Source: Agromyces laixinhei (GTDB lineage: Bacteria; Actinomycetota; Actinomycetes; Actinomycetales; Microbacteriaceae). From it: 64,000 nt of DNA. The position numbers and the translations under genes were made by a program. The stretch spans positions 1,426,001 to 1,490,000 of the forward strand of contig NZ_CP040872.1 in assembly GCF_006337065.1 (NCBI RefSeq), in the 5' to 3' direction. The notes beneath the pieces are model-generated. The model was not told the origin of the DNA. It searched no databases and saw nothing but the letters and a program-made list of their open reading frames with translations. Of this stretch, positions 18,147 through 26,893 are shown one piece after another (position 1 is the stretch's first letter; every line of letters starts with the position of its first letter).

Positions 18147-19198
18147 TGTCCCTCCTTGGCGGCGATGTTCTTGGTATCGAGGCGGTTGGGGTCGTCAGAG
18201 AGTGTCTCCGCGTTCCCGACACGGCGGCGGGGGGCGTCCTGCGTTCCTTCGGTGAGGATGGTGACTGCCGAACGTTGCGGAGACGGCTCGGCGATCTGCG
18301 GATCAGCATTTGGCCAGCTCAACCCGATCACATGAGACGCGCCGACTGGCATGGCCTCGTTGATGGTGAGGACTACTGTGTGCGCGAGACCGGTTGCAGG
18401 GGCGCTGACCGTGATGAGTGTCGGATCGAGTTGCTCGGGTCCGCTCGCCAGCGACGTGACAACAGGCATTCCGGCCTGTGCTTGATCGACGGTGATCTCA
18501 ACCTGCACGCCTGATGGGGTGGGATTCGGGCCGATGCTACGGAGGTTGATCGCAACGGGAACTCGATAGAAAACGTTCTGCTCAGGGTTGGTCAAGGCAG
18601 CCCACCCTGCAGAAGGTACCAGCCCCCACGGGGCGACCTGAACGATCGATTCTAGGATCAGGCGTCGTTCCAGTCGTTGGACCACCTTGCCGTCGGCGTC
18701 CATCAGGGCGAGCTTCACTATGGGCGCGCTGACCCCGTCGATTCCGTCTTCGGGGTAGAGCATGCGCCCAAGAAGAGGGAGGTAGATCCTGACCTGCTCG
18801 CCGCTCAGTGAACGCCTGTCTAAGTTGAAGATCACGGATGCCGTTGAGCCGTCCAGTGAAGTGTCATCGGCCTTCACAGTGGTCAGCCCGTCGGCGTTCT
18901 GGACTGACAGGAATCTGCGCTGAGCCAAGACGCGTGGGTCAGATAGAAACTCGGCGCTGACCGTTTGGACGCGTTCGGGGAGAGTCGAGATGGCGATCAC
19001 GGTCGCCAGTTGCCAGACATGCTTCACCGTGAAGTCTGCGGAGAAAAACTCGATGGTCTGCCGGTTCTCTGACGTGATTGCGTCAGAGAGTGTCGCTGCC
19101 TCCACCCGACCGCCAGACTGATCCCACACCACCGTCGCGGCCACTACGCCGGCAGCGCCAACGATGAGTTGGCGCCGGCTGATCGAGAACCCGTTCAT
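18143..19198 (-). CDS. Tat-exported protein of unknown function
   Basis: A 350-residue protein beginning MNGFSISRRQLIVGAAGVVA, a twin-arginine signal, with the mature part after about VEAAT. The mature protein is rich in beta-strand patterns with two Ig-like stretches (SASVIFNLDRRSLSGEQVRIY; ITVDQAQAGMPVV) but no recognised domain. The start at 19198 places the RR motif normally; an ATG at 19228 is also possible. Its stop overlaps the start of the DUF1906 gene. It probably opens the three-gene operon. Confidence 0.7.
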   Translation of the reverse strand: MNGFSISRRQLIVGAAGVVAATVVWDQSGGRVEAATLSDAITSENRQTIEFFSADFTVKHVWQLATVIAISTLPERVQTVSAEFLSDPRVLAQRRFLSVQNADGLTTVKADDTSLDGSTASVIFNLDRRSLSGEQVRIYLPLLGRMLYPEDGIDGVSAPIVKLALMDADGKVVQRLERRLILESIVQVAPWGLVPSAGWAALTNPEQNVFYRVPVAINLRSIGPNPTPSGVQVEITVDQAQAGMPVVTSLASGPEQLDPTLITVSAPATGLAHTVVLTINEAMPVGASHVIGLSWPNADPQIAEPSPQRSAVTILTEGTQDAPRRRVGNAETLSDDPNRLDTKNIAAKEGQ

Positions 19199-20009
19199 CT
19201 TCTGTCGGCTTTGTCCGGGCGTCTGCATGCTGTCAACGATGGCCGGGCTCGGCAGGCTGAGCAATCACAAAGACCCGTTCACGGCGAGAATGTGACTTTA
19301 GTGACATCCATTTGCCGGGCCCGCTTCGCAGGTGGCCGCCGTCTCGGCGGAGGTTCGCGCCGGTGCCTCATGCGCCTGTCTGTGCCGCCGGCACTCGCTT
19401 CGATGGCGATGCGCCATGTCGCGGTGCTCGAGACCCTTGCGGACGCATCCGAAAAGGCTGGCCCACTGCGTCGACGTCGCTGTGGTGTACGCCTCCAACG
19501 CCCTCGTCCGCCTCATCGAACTCAATAGTGCGGAGGTCTGAATTCCGAATGGGCATGCGGTGCTCGCGCCACCCACGTTGCGTCCTCTTTCCGTCCTGGA
19601 TTGGTTCGAAGACGCGTGGGAGACCGGCCCGCTCTCGGATGTGCTCGACGAGAGGCAGCGTGAACCTCAGAGGCTGTGGCTGTGCCCATGAGTTTCGATA
19701 GCCTTTTGCTGAGTTCCGAGAACGCTCCGCTGAACACTGACCGGCAAAGTTGTTGAGCCGTGCGGCACTCGGCGTCGCTCTCACGCATCTTTGTAGTTGC
19801 TGTCTCCGAGGAGCTGATAAGCACAGAGCTGTGCAGGTCAGTTTCGGATCGTCCACGCGGGCACTTGATATGTGACTTTTGGCCAGTTGCCCTTCCTCGC
19901 TCGCCAGGCGATAGTTGGGCGAACTCACGCGACAGGGACTCCTGTCGCTTCCTGAATGGCATGAAGCACAATGCGGTTCAGGCGAGCACGATGGAGAAAA
20001 GAGGGGACG
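19199..20009. other. Region without an intact gene; possible decayed coding sequence
   Basis: No convincing complete gene is visible. On the plus strand short stretches have protein-like codon use in changing frames: LSVPPALASMAMRHVAVLET (about 19376-19440), VDVAVVYASNALVRLIELNS (about 19468-19530, ends at a stop), then LSVLDWFEDAWETGPLSDVL (about 19590-19650). These may be an eroded gene; the family was not recognised. The rest must hold promoters for the divergent 18143-19198 and 20010-20603 genes. Confidence 0.3.
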
Positions 20010-20603
20010 ATGATCACCAGGAAACTGATTGCGGCTATCGCAGCCGGGGCGGCCTTGATTGTGGGCGGCGTGAGCATCAGCGCGGCCTATGCTGCCAGTG
20101 AGAATTCAACCGATGGCGCGTCCCGTGTCGAAAGGACGGTGCCAGCCGCTGCGGTGCAACCCCCCGTCGCCCCGGCGGCGACTGAGACCGATGCTCTCGC
20201 TGCTACTCCGGCGCCGGCTGCGGCCCTGCCGCCGAACGGAAGCTCCGGGGTCGTTGATGGCATTCCGTTCTACGACGCAAATAGCGACCCGACCCTGATT
20301 CAGTACCCAGCTGACTGGGCTGAAGATGAGCTCGTAAACGCCCGCGTCTGGGTCGAGATGATGACCATCACCGCCAAGTGCATGGCAACGCAAGGTTACC
20401 CGTTCCAGTACACCCTGTGGTGGGACATCCCGCAGGACGTGGATCCCGCTGTAGCGGCTCGCCTCCGCGAGTCGCCAGCGAAGTACGGGACGCCTGCATT
20501 CGGGGCCCTCTTCGGGGATCCTGATTCTCCGGAAGCGGGCGCGGGGTGCCATGCCGAGGCACGAAATCAGCTGGGAGACAACCCGGCCGTGCTGGCCAAC
20601 TGA
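20010..20603 (+). CDS. Small secreted protein of unknown function
   Basis: A 197-residue protein with a clear Sec signal (MITRKLIAAIAAGAALIVGG, cleavage near AYA) behind GAGGGGACG. A Pro/Ala-rich linker (about 40-75) follows, then a domain of about 110 residues (WAEDELVNARVWVEMMTITA, YPFQYTLWWDI) with two cysteines that could pair. No family recognised. Lower GC and its place among other secreted proteins suggest it belongs to the same accessory cell-surface cluster. Confidence 0.65.
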   Translation: MITRKLIAAIAAGAALIVGGVSISAAYAASENSTDGASRVERTVPAAAVQPPVAPAATETDALAATPAPAAALPPNGSSGVVDGIPFYDANSDPTLIQYPADWAEDELVNARVWVEMMTITAKCMATQGYPFQYTLWWDIPQDVDPAVAARLRESPAKYGTPAFGALFGDPDSPEAGAGCHAEARNQLGDNPAVLAN

Positions 20604-20680
20604 ACGCTCAAACGGAACCCTTTGGCAACAGTGCCGAGGCGTTGCCAATCCGACTATTTCCACAACAACAAGGAGGACAC

Positions 20681-20884
20681 GTGCTGAGCAGGCGTCAATT
20701 GATCTTCACTGCAGCCGTCGGCGCCGTAGGCGCGTCGGTACTCACTCAGGGGACAACGCTGTCGAGTGCGCAGGCGGCTGTGACTGATATCGAGGACCGT
20801 TGGGGTGTGACCTTGCGGGGCGCAGCGACGGATCCGTCCCAAATCGCCGTACCAAGATCATTCGATGCAGCCGAAGCTGCGAAC
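20681..20884 (+). pseudogene. 5' part of a secreted protein gene, cut by IS21 element
   Basis: AGGAGG four bases before a GTG at 20681 opens LSRRQLIFTAAVGAVGASVL, a Tat-like signal very similar to that of the 18143-19198 gene, then TDIEDRWGVTLRGAATD. Coding sense is lost at 20885, where the IS21 end begins. The fragment at 24791-25051 continues in the same reading phase if the IS is removed and may be its other half, giving a protein of about 154 residues. This pairing is inference; no target-site duplication was found. Confidence 0.6.
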
Positions 20885-21020
20885 TGTCAATGGCCAATAG
20901 TTTCTGCCCGTAGGTGGCCAGCAGAGATGCCCGCTGGTGGCCACGGAATCTGCCCGGTCATGGCCAACAGATCTGCCCACCAGGGGGTTGGTGGCGTTGG
21001 CCGTGCGCGGTCGGGGGTGC

Positions 21021-21417
21021 TCAGCTCATCGCGGTGACTCCTCTGCCGGCGAGGGCTTCGGTGAGCCGGATGGAGTCGCCCGAGGTTTGGCAGACGTGGG
21101 CGTGGTGCAACAGCCGGTCGACGGTCGCGGTGGCGAGGGTCTTGGGCATGAGCTCGTCGAAGCCGGCGGGGTGCAGGTTCGAGGACACCGCGATCGAGCG
21201 TTTCTCGTACGCGGCGTCGACGAGGCGGTACAGGCCCTCGGCCGCGTCGGCTCCGACCGGGAGCAGCCCGATGTCATCGATCACGATCAAATCAGCGCGG
21301 AGGATCCGCGCGACGACCTTCGTGACGGAGTCGTCGGATCGGTGCGCCCGCATCAGCGCGCCGAGGTCCTCGAGTCGGAACCACGCGACCCGCATCCCGG
21401 CCTCGACGACCTGCTGG
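21021..21417 (-). pseudogene. istB: istB, 3' fragment
   Basis: The C-terminal part of the IS21 ATP-binding helper protein IstB: residues such as VVARILRADLIVIDDIGLLP (Walker B), GLYRLVDAAYEKRSIAVSSN and LHHAHVCQTSGDSIRL, ending GRGVTAMS. The N-terminal half, including the Walker A region, is not present here; part of it lies at 23104-23329. The gap is filled by the IS3 and IS256 material, and the middle of istB seems to be lost. Confidence 0.85.
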
Positions 21418-21483
21418 CGGGACTGCTGAAGGTTTGGTTGACTCCTGACCCGCATCTGTTGGGGTGCGGGAGGATGGAGCATC

Positions 21484-21789
21484 ATGCCCAAGAAGTACAC
21501 GGATGAATTCAAGCGCGATGTCGTCGCGGTGGTTCGGCAGGGAGGGGCGACGCAGCGGCAGATCGCGGCGGACTTCGGGATCTCGAAGACCGCACTGTCG
21601 ACCTGGATCCAGAAGGTCGAGCTCGAGGAGCGGGGGCTGATCGATCGTGCACCCGATGGGAGTCTGCCGGCCGGTGATGACGGGGTCGCGTTGCGGGAAG
21701 CGTTGAAGCGGATTCGGCTGCTCGAGCAGGAGGCCGAGGTCATGCGCCGCGCGGTCGCGTATCTGTCCCAGGCGGCACTCCCAAAATGA
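21484..21789 (+). CDS. IS3-family transposase OrfA
   Basis: A 101-residue helix-turn-helix protein (KYTDEFKRDVVAVVRQGGAT, IAADFGISKTALSTWIQKVE) with a C-terminal leucine-zipper-like helix (REALKRIRLLEQEAEVMRRA). It binds the IS ends and is fused to OrfB by frameshifting in this family. It overlaps orfB by four bases. It appears intact. Confidence 0.93.
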   Translation: MPKKYTDEFKRDVVAVVRQGGATQRQIAADFGISKTALSTWIQKVELEERGLIDRAPDGSLPAGDDGVALREALKRIRLLEQEAEVMRRAVAYLSQAALPK

Positions 21790-22697
21790 TGTACCCGCTG
21801 GTCCGTGACCTTGCCGATACGACCGCGCCCGTCCGGGTGCCGGTCGCGGTGACCTGCCGGGTGCTCGGCTTTTCGAAGCAGGGCTATTACGCATGGGTGG
21901 CCAACCCGGTCTCTGACCGGGACTGGGGCGAAGCGCATCTGATCAACGCCGCGTACGACGTCCATCACGACGATCCGGCGTTCGGGTATCGACTGATCAG
22001 CGACGAACTCGCCGAGCAGGGGTTCGTGCTCAGTGAGCGGCGGGTGTGGCGGCTCTGCTCGCAGCAGGGCTTGTGGAGCGTGTTCGCGAAGAGGAAGAGC
22101 AAACGGCCTCGCCCCGGGCCTCCCGTGCACGACGATCTCTGCGCCGTGACCGATGAGCACGGGCGGATTCGGCACGAGTTCACCGCTGACGGCCCGAACG
22201 AGTTGTGGTTGACCGACATCACCGAGCACAAGACCGCCGAGGGCAAGCTGTATCTCTGCGCGATCAAGGACGTGTACTCGAACCGGATCGTGGGCTACTC
22301 GATCGACTCGCGGATGAAGGCGCGTCTGGCCGTCGACGCTCTCACCATGGCTGTCACACACCGAGGGAACCCGCGGGGCGTGATCGTGCACTCCGATAGG
22401 GGGTCGCAATTCCGTGCCAGGAAATACGTTCGCGCGCTGCGCCAGCACAAGCTGCACGGATCAATGGGCCGTGTCGGGGCGTGTGGCGATAACGCGGCGA
22501 TGGAATCGTTTTTCGCCTTGCTGCAGAAGAACGTCCTCGATCGGCAGAAGTGGACCACCCGGGAAGAGCTCAGACGAGCGATGATCACCTGGATCGAACG
22601 GACCTATCACCGGCGGCGACGCCAACGCGGACTCGGCAAGCTCACGCCCATCGAGTTCGAGACCATAATGAGAACCGACGTCGCTCTCGCGGCATAA
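21786..22697 (+). CDS. IS3-family transposase OrfB (DDE integrase domain)
   Basis: A 303-residue rve-type transposase. The catalytic acidic residues can be placed: Asp in LWLTDITEHK, Asp in VIVHSDRGSQF and Glu in AAMESFFALLQK. The HTH-like N-terminal CRVLGFSKQGYYAW is typical. It is made mainly as an OrfA-OrfB fusion by programmed -1 frameshifting in the overlap. The gene is full length, so the element may still be mobile. Confidence 0.94.
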   Translation: MMYPLVRDLADTTAPVRVPVAVTCRVLGFSKQGYYAWVANPVSDRDWGEAHLINAAYDVHHDDPAFGYRLISDELAEQGFVLSERRVWRLCSQQGLWSVFAKRKSKRPRPGPPVHDDLCAVTDEHGRIRHEFTADGPNELWLTDITEHKTAEGKLYLCAIKDVYSNRIVGYSIDSRMKARLAVDALTMAVTHRGNPRGVIVHSDRGSQFRARKYVRALRQHKLHGSMGRVGACGDNAAMESFFALLQKNVLDRQKWTTREELRRAMITWIERTYHRRRRQRGLGKLTPIEFETIMRTDVALAA

Positions 22698-22730
22698 GGA
22701 CACGAGTCAACTCAACCTTCAGCAGTCCCG

Positions 22731-23066
22731 ACCGAGAAGTGGGGCACACGGTACGGGGCGATCGTGGGGCTCTGGGAATCGGCGTGGGAGGAGTTCATCC
22801 CGTTCCTGGACTACGACGTCGAGATCCGCAAGATCATCAGCTCGACCAACGCGATCGAGTCGCTCAACGCCCGCTACCGGCGGGCGGTGCGGGCCCGCGG
22901 TCACTTCCCGACCGAGCAGGCGGCGTTGAAGTGCCTGTATCTTGTCACCCGTAGCCTCGACCCGACCGGGCGAGGCCGCACCCGATGGACGATGCGGTGG
23001 AAGCCCGCGCTGAACGCGTTCGCCATCACCTTCGCGGACCGCTGGCCGGCCGCGGAAACTTACTAA
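22731..23066 (+). pseudogene. IS256-family transposase, C-terminal fragment
   Basis: About 112 residues of a mutator-type transposase: EKWGTRYGAIVGLWESAWEE, DVEIRKIISSTNAIESLNAR, GHFPTEQAALKCLY and WTMRWKPALNAFAITFADRW to the stop. The first two thirds, including most catalytic residues, are missing at the IS3 junction. Beyond the stop, the terminal repeat (AACACCGTTCATGAGATAG at about 23081-23099) reaches to about 23103, where istB sequence resumes. Confidence 0.9.
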
Positions 23067-23103
23067 TCAAAGAACGCCGGAAACACCGTTCATGAGATAG
23101 TCC

Positions 23104-23329
23104 CATTCCGGCTCGCGAACCGGAACCGGCCCGCCAATCGCCTGGCGTCGGTCGCGGTGACCTCGATCTGGAGGAGCCGTTCGAGCGTGTGGGTGGGGGT
23201 CCATCCCTCGGCCTGTGCTTGGTCGAGCACTCTGGGGAGGGCGTCGGCGGCGTCAGCAAGTTTCAGGTCGACGAGATGGTTCCGCAGCTGCTGGTAGACA
23301 CTCGCGGCGGTGGTCGTAGTGGTGGTCAT
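23104..23329 (-). pseudogene. istB: istB, 5' fragment
   Basis: The N-terminal 75 or so residues of IstB (VYQQLRNHLVDLKLADAADA, TLERLLQIEVTATDARRLAG) up to RFRFAS, where the frame enters IS256 terminal sequence and stops at 23090. The ATG overlaps the istA stop (ATGA). This break marks where the IS256 element entered the IS21 element. Confidence 0.85.
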
Positions 23330-24603
23330 CGGAGGGTGTTCCTGTTCTTCGCGGCCTGCTCGTAGGCGGCCAGGCTGATCACGGTCGAGGAGGGCGGGGC
23401 AGCGCCGGTCAGGACCTGCGCAGCCCGAAGCGCGGCGGGCCCGGGCGGGATGCGTTCCTTGCGCCGGTGTGGGCGTCCCGGCGGTGCCGAGGCCATTGCG
23501 ATCGCTTCCAGCGCGGTGACGTGTCCGCTGTCACGGATCGTGACTCCGAGGCCGGACTCGGCGAGGCGGTGCCGGGCGACGACCGTGCCCGCGGCGGTGG
23601 CGATGTCGATCGTGTTGGCGCCGAGGCGCTGGTGCACGGTAACTCTCGTGGCGGCCAGCTCGGGCGGGACGGAGTACCGGTTCCCGCGCCAGTCGATCAA
23701 GGCCTGCCGAGTCGCGGAGCGCTCCTCGGTCACCACGACGGGGAACACGAGCGGCGGCAACGGGCGGAGCCGCTCTGCTGCGAACATCGCCGCCGCGGTC
23801 GTCTTGCCTGTCTCGGTCTGCCGGGGCCGCTCGTCCTGCCGTTTCGCGAACGCTTCGACGCTGGCTTGCGCCTGCTCGAGGGTGAGCTCGTCGGGAAGGT
23901 TCCGCCACCAGCGTTGCGCGGCGGTGTGGTTGTTCTTCTCGACCACGCCCTTCCGGTTCCCGCTGCGGGGTCGGCAGACGATGGGCTGGACGGCGTGGTG
24001 CTTCGCGAACGCCGCGAACATCGGTGTCAGATCCCCGGTCACGGGGTCCAGCACGGTCCGCATCCGGTCGAACCGCCAGACCCTGGTCAGCCCGCCCAGC
24101 AGCGCGAGCAGGGTCGTCATCGCGGCCAGCAGGTGCGGGATATCCATCGACGGCGAGATCACCGCCCGCCAGGCTCCGGAGTGCGCGAGCGAGCCGACCA
24201 GCAGGAACGCCCGCTTGCGCGGGAACCGCCACCCGGCGGGTGGGTCGGGTAGCTCGAGCCAGTCGAACTGGGTCTCCTCCCCGGGCGGGTGCTCGATGAT
24301 CGCGTTCGGACGTTTCGTGACATGCGCGCAGGCCGTGCACGCCGGGCGCAACCCTCGGACCCGGATCTGCCGCGTCAACGTCGGATACGACCCGGTGAAC
24401 CCCAGCGGCACGAGCTCGTCGAACAGCGTCGCCGCCCACAGGTGCGGATCCTCGGCCAGCCGGGCGGTGACATAGTCGACGAACTCATCGAACGCGTCCG
24501 GGGCGGCGCGTTCACGCACCCCAGGGCTGCGGTCACCGTACAGGTAAGCGCGGATGGTCTTGCGGTCATGGTTGGTGCGGCGGGCGATCTCGCTGATCGT
24601 CAT
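23326..24603 (-). CDS. istA: IS21-family transposase IstA, possible N-terminal frameshift
   Basis: A 425-residue DDE transposase: HTH at MTISEIARRTNHDRKTIRAY, catalytic region with ETQFDWLELP, FDRMRTVLD and GVVEKNNHTAAQRWW, and the C-terminal SVPPELAATRVTVHQRLGA. Upstream, VDIHALKRQG is readable from a GTG at 24632 in another frame and joins the family-typical GMTISEIARR if one base is added to the run at 24604-24606. So the true N-terminus may be frameshifted; the ATG at 24603 gives the intact frame. The element is already disabled by the broken istB. Confidence 0.85.
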   Translation of the reverse strand: MTISEIARRTNHDRKTIRAYLYGDRSPGVRERAAPDAFDEFVDYVTARLAEDPHLWAATLFDELVPLGFTGSYPTLTRQIRVRGLRPACTACAHVTKRPNAIIEHPPGEETQFDWLELPDPPAGWRFPRKRAFLLVGSLAHSGAWRAVISPSMDIPHLLAAMTTLLALLGGLTRVWRFDRMRTVLDPVTGDLTPMFAAFAKHHAVQPIVCRPRSGNRKGVVEKNNHTAAQRWWRNLPDELTLEQAQASVEAFAKRQDERPRQTETGKTTAAAMFAAERLRPLPPLVFPVVVTEERSATRQALIDWRGNRYSVPPELAATRVTVHQRLGANTIDIATAAGTVVARHRLAESGLGVTIRDSGHVTALEAIAMASAPPGRPHRRKERIPPGPAALRAAQVLTGAAPPSSTVISLAAYEQAAKNRNTLR

Positions 24604-24661
24604 CCCTGCCGTTTCAGAGCGTGGATATCCACGCTGCTCCTCTCTGAGAGCATGAGAAACA

Positions 24662-24717
24662 GGGCCTCCCTCGAAGGCTGGTGTGTGGTCAGAGACCACC
24701 AGCATCGAGGGAGGCCC
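24662..24717. repeat. Long hairpin upstream of istA
   Basis: A 13-bp perfect outer stem (GGGCCTCCCTCGA at 24662-24674 and its complement at 24705-24717) plus an inner GCTGGTG/CACCAGC-type stem. It lies between the IS21 end and istA and may block read-through transcription into the transposase gene, a common device in insertion sequences. Confidence 0.6.
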
Positions 24718-24790
24718 GCCTCATGCGGCGGAGCGACCCACGGTGGGGAATTTCGATGAGCAGAAGTGGGGACTTTCAGTGAGCGCCGTC

Positions 24791-25051
24791 ATCGGCTCGG
24801 CCGGCGCAGACGCGAGCCCAGTGTCCGTGACGCAGCAAGGACCGACCGCACGCGTCGATGTCGCCGAGCCGACTGAGATGGATGATGTCGTGGCTCAGGT
24901 GCGGGAGCTCCCCGGATTCGGAACCGGCCCCATGAACGCCGTCACGATCCGGTCGCAGGCATCGCCCGAGGCTCCGGTCACTCGGAAGACGATCGTGGGG
25001 GATCAGGTGGTGTTTCCGATCGAACCGGACTGCACGGGCAGCACTACGTAG
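24791..25051 (+). pseudogene. 3' remnant of a secreted-protein gene beside the IS21 element
   Basis: The open frame reads IGSAGADASPVSVTQQGPTA, MDDVVAQVRELPGFGTGPMN, and RKTIVGDQVVFPIEPDC to a stop at 25051, with good coding character but no start of its own. It begins exactly where the IS ends and is in phase with the truncated gene at 20681-20884. It was not recognised as any family; it may be the C-terminal half of that gene. Confidence 0.45.
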
Positions 25052-25214
25052 CCGTTGACGAAGCCCTTGCGCCGGGCTCCCGCTGGTGCTCGACCCTGAG
25101 GCGGCCGAGGCGCAAGGTCACCAATGATCGCGTCGCAGTCACGAACCTCTCGCATGCCCCTACGCGACCATCACGGCAGGTGCCGCTGGCGGACAAGTGC
25201 CAACCGATCTCGAC

Positions 25215-25838
25215 TCAAGGACGGGCGTCTGCGAACTCCCCGAGGGTCCGGGCCCGTCGCACGGCATCCGTGCGCGAAGCAGCGCCGAGCTTGGCGAAGA
25301 TGTGGGTATTGTGGCGCTTCACGGTGCCGACCGAGATCGAGAGCTGCTGACTGATCGCCTGGTTGGGCAGGCCATCGCCGATCAGCTTCAGCACCTCGCG
25401 CTCCCGGTGCGAGAGCACCGACTCGGAGGAAGCGCGGCGGGTCTCTGCTCGCGCGCTGACCGCGGGTGCAGTCTGGCGCACGGCGGCGATGAGCTCAGAG
25501 GAAGTGGCGGATTTCGAGATGAAGGCGCTCGCGCCGGCCGCCAGCAGGTGACTCGCGAGCACGCGGTCCCGGTGCATGGTGACGATGACGATCCGGGTAT
25601 CCGGTGCCTCCGCGAGTACACGGGTAATCGTCGAGAGCACGGGAACGCCGGGCATCTCCACGTCGAGCATCAGCACGTCGGGGCGCTCTGCGAGCGTGGT
25701 GGCGAGGGCGCCGGCGCCGTCGGATGCCTCGCCCACGACCTCGATGCCAGCCCCGGTAGTAAGCACGGCGCGCATGCCGTCGCGGAACAGGTCGTGGTCG
25801 TCAGCGATGACGACCCGGATCACAACTTTGCTGTTCAT
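25215..25838 (-). CDS. LuxR/NarL-family response regulator
   Basis: A 207-residue regulator. The receiver domain (IRVVIADDHDLFRDGMRAVL) has the phosphoacceptor Asp in DVLMLDVEMPG (about 57) and a switch Thr/Lys region (IVTMHRDR, FISKSATSSEL). The C-terminal HTH reads LSHREREVLKLIGDGLPNQA and SVGTVKRHNTHIFAKLGAAS. The start at 25838 overlaps the stop of the kinase gene by ATGA; the longer open frame upstream is the kinase in another frame. Target genes unknown. Confidence 0.92.
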   Translation of the reverse strand: MNSKVVIRVVIADDHDLFRDGMRAVLTTGAGIEVVGEASDGAGALATTLAERPDVLMLDVEMPGVPVLSTITRVLAEAPDTRIVIVTMHRDRVLASHLLAAGASAFISKSATSSELIAAVRQTAPAVSARAETRRASSESVLSHREREVLKLIGDGLPNQAISQQLSISVGTVKRHNTHIFAKLGAASRTDAVRRARTLGEFADARP

Positions 25839-26893
25839 GCGTGACGGGGCGCGACGAAGGGAAGCGCGAGTCGGAGCCCGGTTGCGCGAGGCGCATTCAG
25901 GAACTCGACCGCCGCGCCGATGAGCGCGGCGCGCTCGGCGATGCCGCGGAGGCCGAGTGAAGACGCCTGCAGCCTGCCATCGTCGTAACCGTCGCCATCG
26001 TCGGTGACGGTGATCGCGACCCTCGTCGGAGTCCACTCGAGTCGGACTGCGATGGCGGTGGCGTTCACTGCGTGGGTGCGCGCGTTGCGGGTCGCTTCCA
26101 TGACGATCGTGAAGAGCTCCTCCTTCGCCAGCGCCGTGAGGGGTCGTGCGTCTCCGGTCTCGACGGCGTGCACGGGAAGAACCCCGCCACCGCCGGTCGC
26201 GTAGGCGTACTCGTCGATCGCCTCGAGCAGCGAGCGATTACCGACGAGCGAGCGGAGGTCGAGCGCGAGATCCTGGGTGTCTGCGAGGGCGACGCGAAGA
26301 ATGCGCATCGCTGCAGTGACGGACTCGTCCGGTCTCGTCGCGTTCGCGACCTCGAGGCGTTGAAGGCCCGCGGCGATGCCGTGGGCGATCCGGTCGTGCA
26401 GCTCGCGGGAGATCCGCTGGCGACTGTCGTATTGCGACTGCTGCAGCCGCGCGCGGAGGACTTCGACGTACGCGATCGCGCCGGGCGGGAAGCGGCGCCA
26501 GATCGCGTGGTGGAGCGCGCCAGCGACGTCGACCTCGCGGCCGGGGTATCCGTCTGTCGCAACGCGGGAGGCGATCATCGGCAGGGCGATCGAGAAGAGC
26601 AGTTCGGCCGCCATGAGCGGCTCGGCCGGATCCATCTCCATTGCCGCAGAGCGCTGACCGTGCGAGTTGAGGTCAGGGAGGTCACCGTACTCGACGGAGA
26701 CCGCGGGCAGGTCCACAGCTCCTTCGATCGCGGCGAGCGTCTCGGCGACGATCGCGCGCACGTGGAACTCGAGGCCGCCGTCGACGGACACGTTGTTCGC
26801 CAAAATGCTCCCGCGAGCCAAGAGCTTCACGCGCAGCTCCTCGAGGATCTCGTCGGGAACGGTACGTACGTCTTCTGGTGTCGTGTCGATCAC
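25835..26893 (-). CDS. Sensor histidine kinase (HisKA_3), apparently soluble
   Basis: A 352-residue kinase without an obvious transmembrane segment. The N-terminal 170 residues are an unrecognised sensor region; then QRISRELHDRIAHGIAAGLQ (phosphoacceptor His), N box EATRNARTHA, G1 box DDGDGYDDG and GLRGIAERAALIGA. I chose the GTG at 26893 because GAGGAGG lies 5 bases before it; the frame opens at a TTG at 26947 without a site. It phosphorylates the regulator encoded in the overlapping next gene. The signal is presumably cytoplasmic. Confidence 0.88.
   Translation of the reverse strand: MIDTTPEDVRTVPDEILEELRVKLLARGSILANNVSVDGGLEFHVRAIVAETLAAIEGAVDLPAVSVEYGDLPDLNSHGQRSAAMEMDPAEPLMAAELLFSIALPMIASRVATDGYPGREVDVAGALHHAIWRRFPPGAIAYVEVLRARLQQSQYDSRQRISRELHDRIAHGIAAGLQRLEVANATRPDESVTAAMRILRVALADTQDLALDLRSLVGNRSLLEAIDEYAYATGGGGVLPVHAVETGDARPLTALAKEELFTIVMEATRNARTHAVNATAIAVRLEWTPTRVAITVTDDGDGYDDGRLQASSLGLRGIAERAALIGAAVEFLNAPRATGLRLALPFVAPRHA

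Larger units (their letters stand above)
21418..22730 (+). mobile_element. IS3-family insertion sequence
   Basis: A complete-looking IS of about 1.3 kb. Its ends are imperfect inverted repeats of 27 bp (25 matches), beginning CGGGACTGCTGAAGG at 21418 and ending with the complement at 22730; an inner boundary at 21427-22721 (TGAAGG...CCTTCA) is also possible. It carries orfA and orfB overlapping by four bases. It sits between istB and a truncated IS256 transposase, so it inserted late and probably took part in a deletion. No target duplication was found. Confidence 0.85.
20885..24790 (-). mobile_element. IS21-family element, interrupted by IS256 remnant and IS3 element
   Basis: istA and istB on the minus strand overlap by ATGA as usual for IS21. 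The 20885 end starts TGTCAATGGCCA and carries four copies of a TGGCCA-N8-TGCCC-type subterminal repeat (20890-20990); the other end has two GTGGGGA-containing repeats (about 24745-24780). istB is split, its two parts separated by about 1.7 kb of foreign IS sequence. Boundaries are approximate, and no direct target duplication is visible at these points. Confidence 0.8.

Noticed and set aside
19522..19971. A 149-codon minus-strand open frame in the gap upstream of 20010
   Set aside because: No start site, no recognisable domain and biased Arg/Ser composition; plus-strand fragments there have better codon character.
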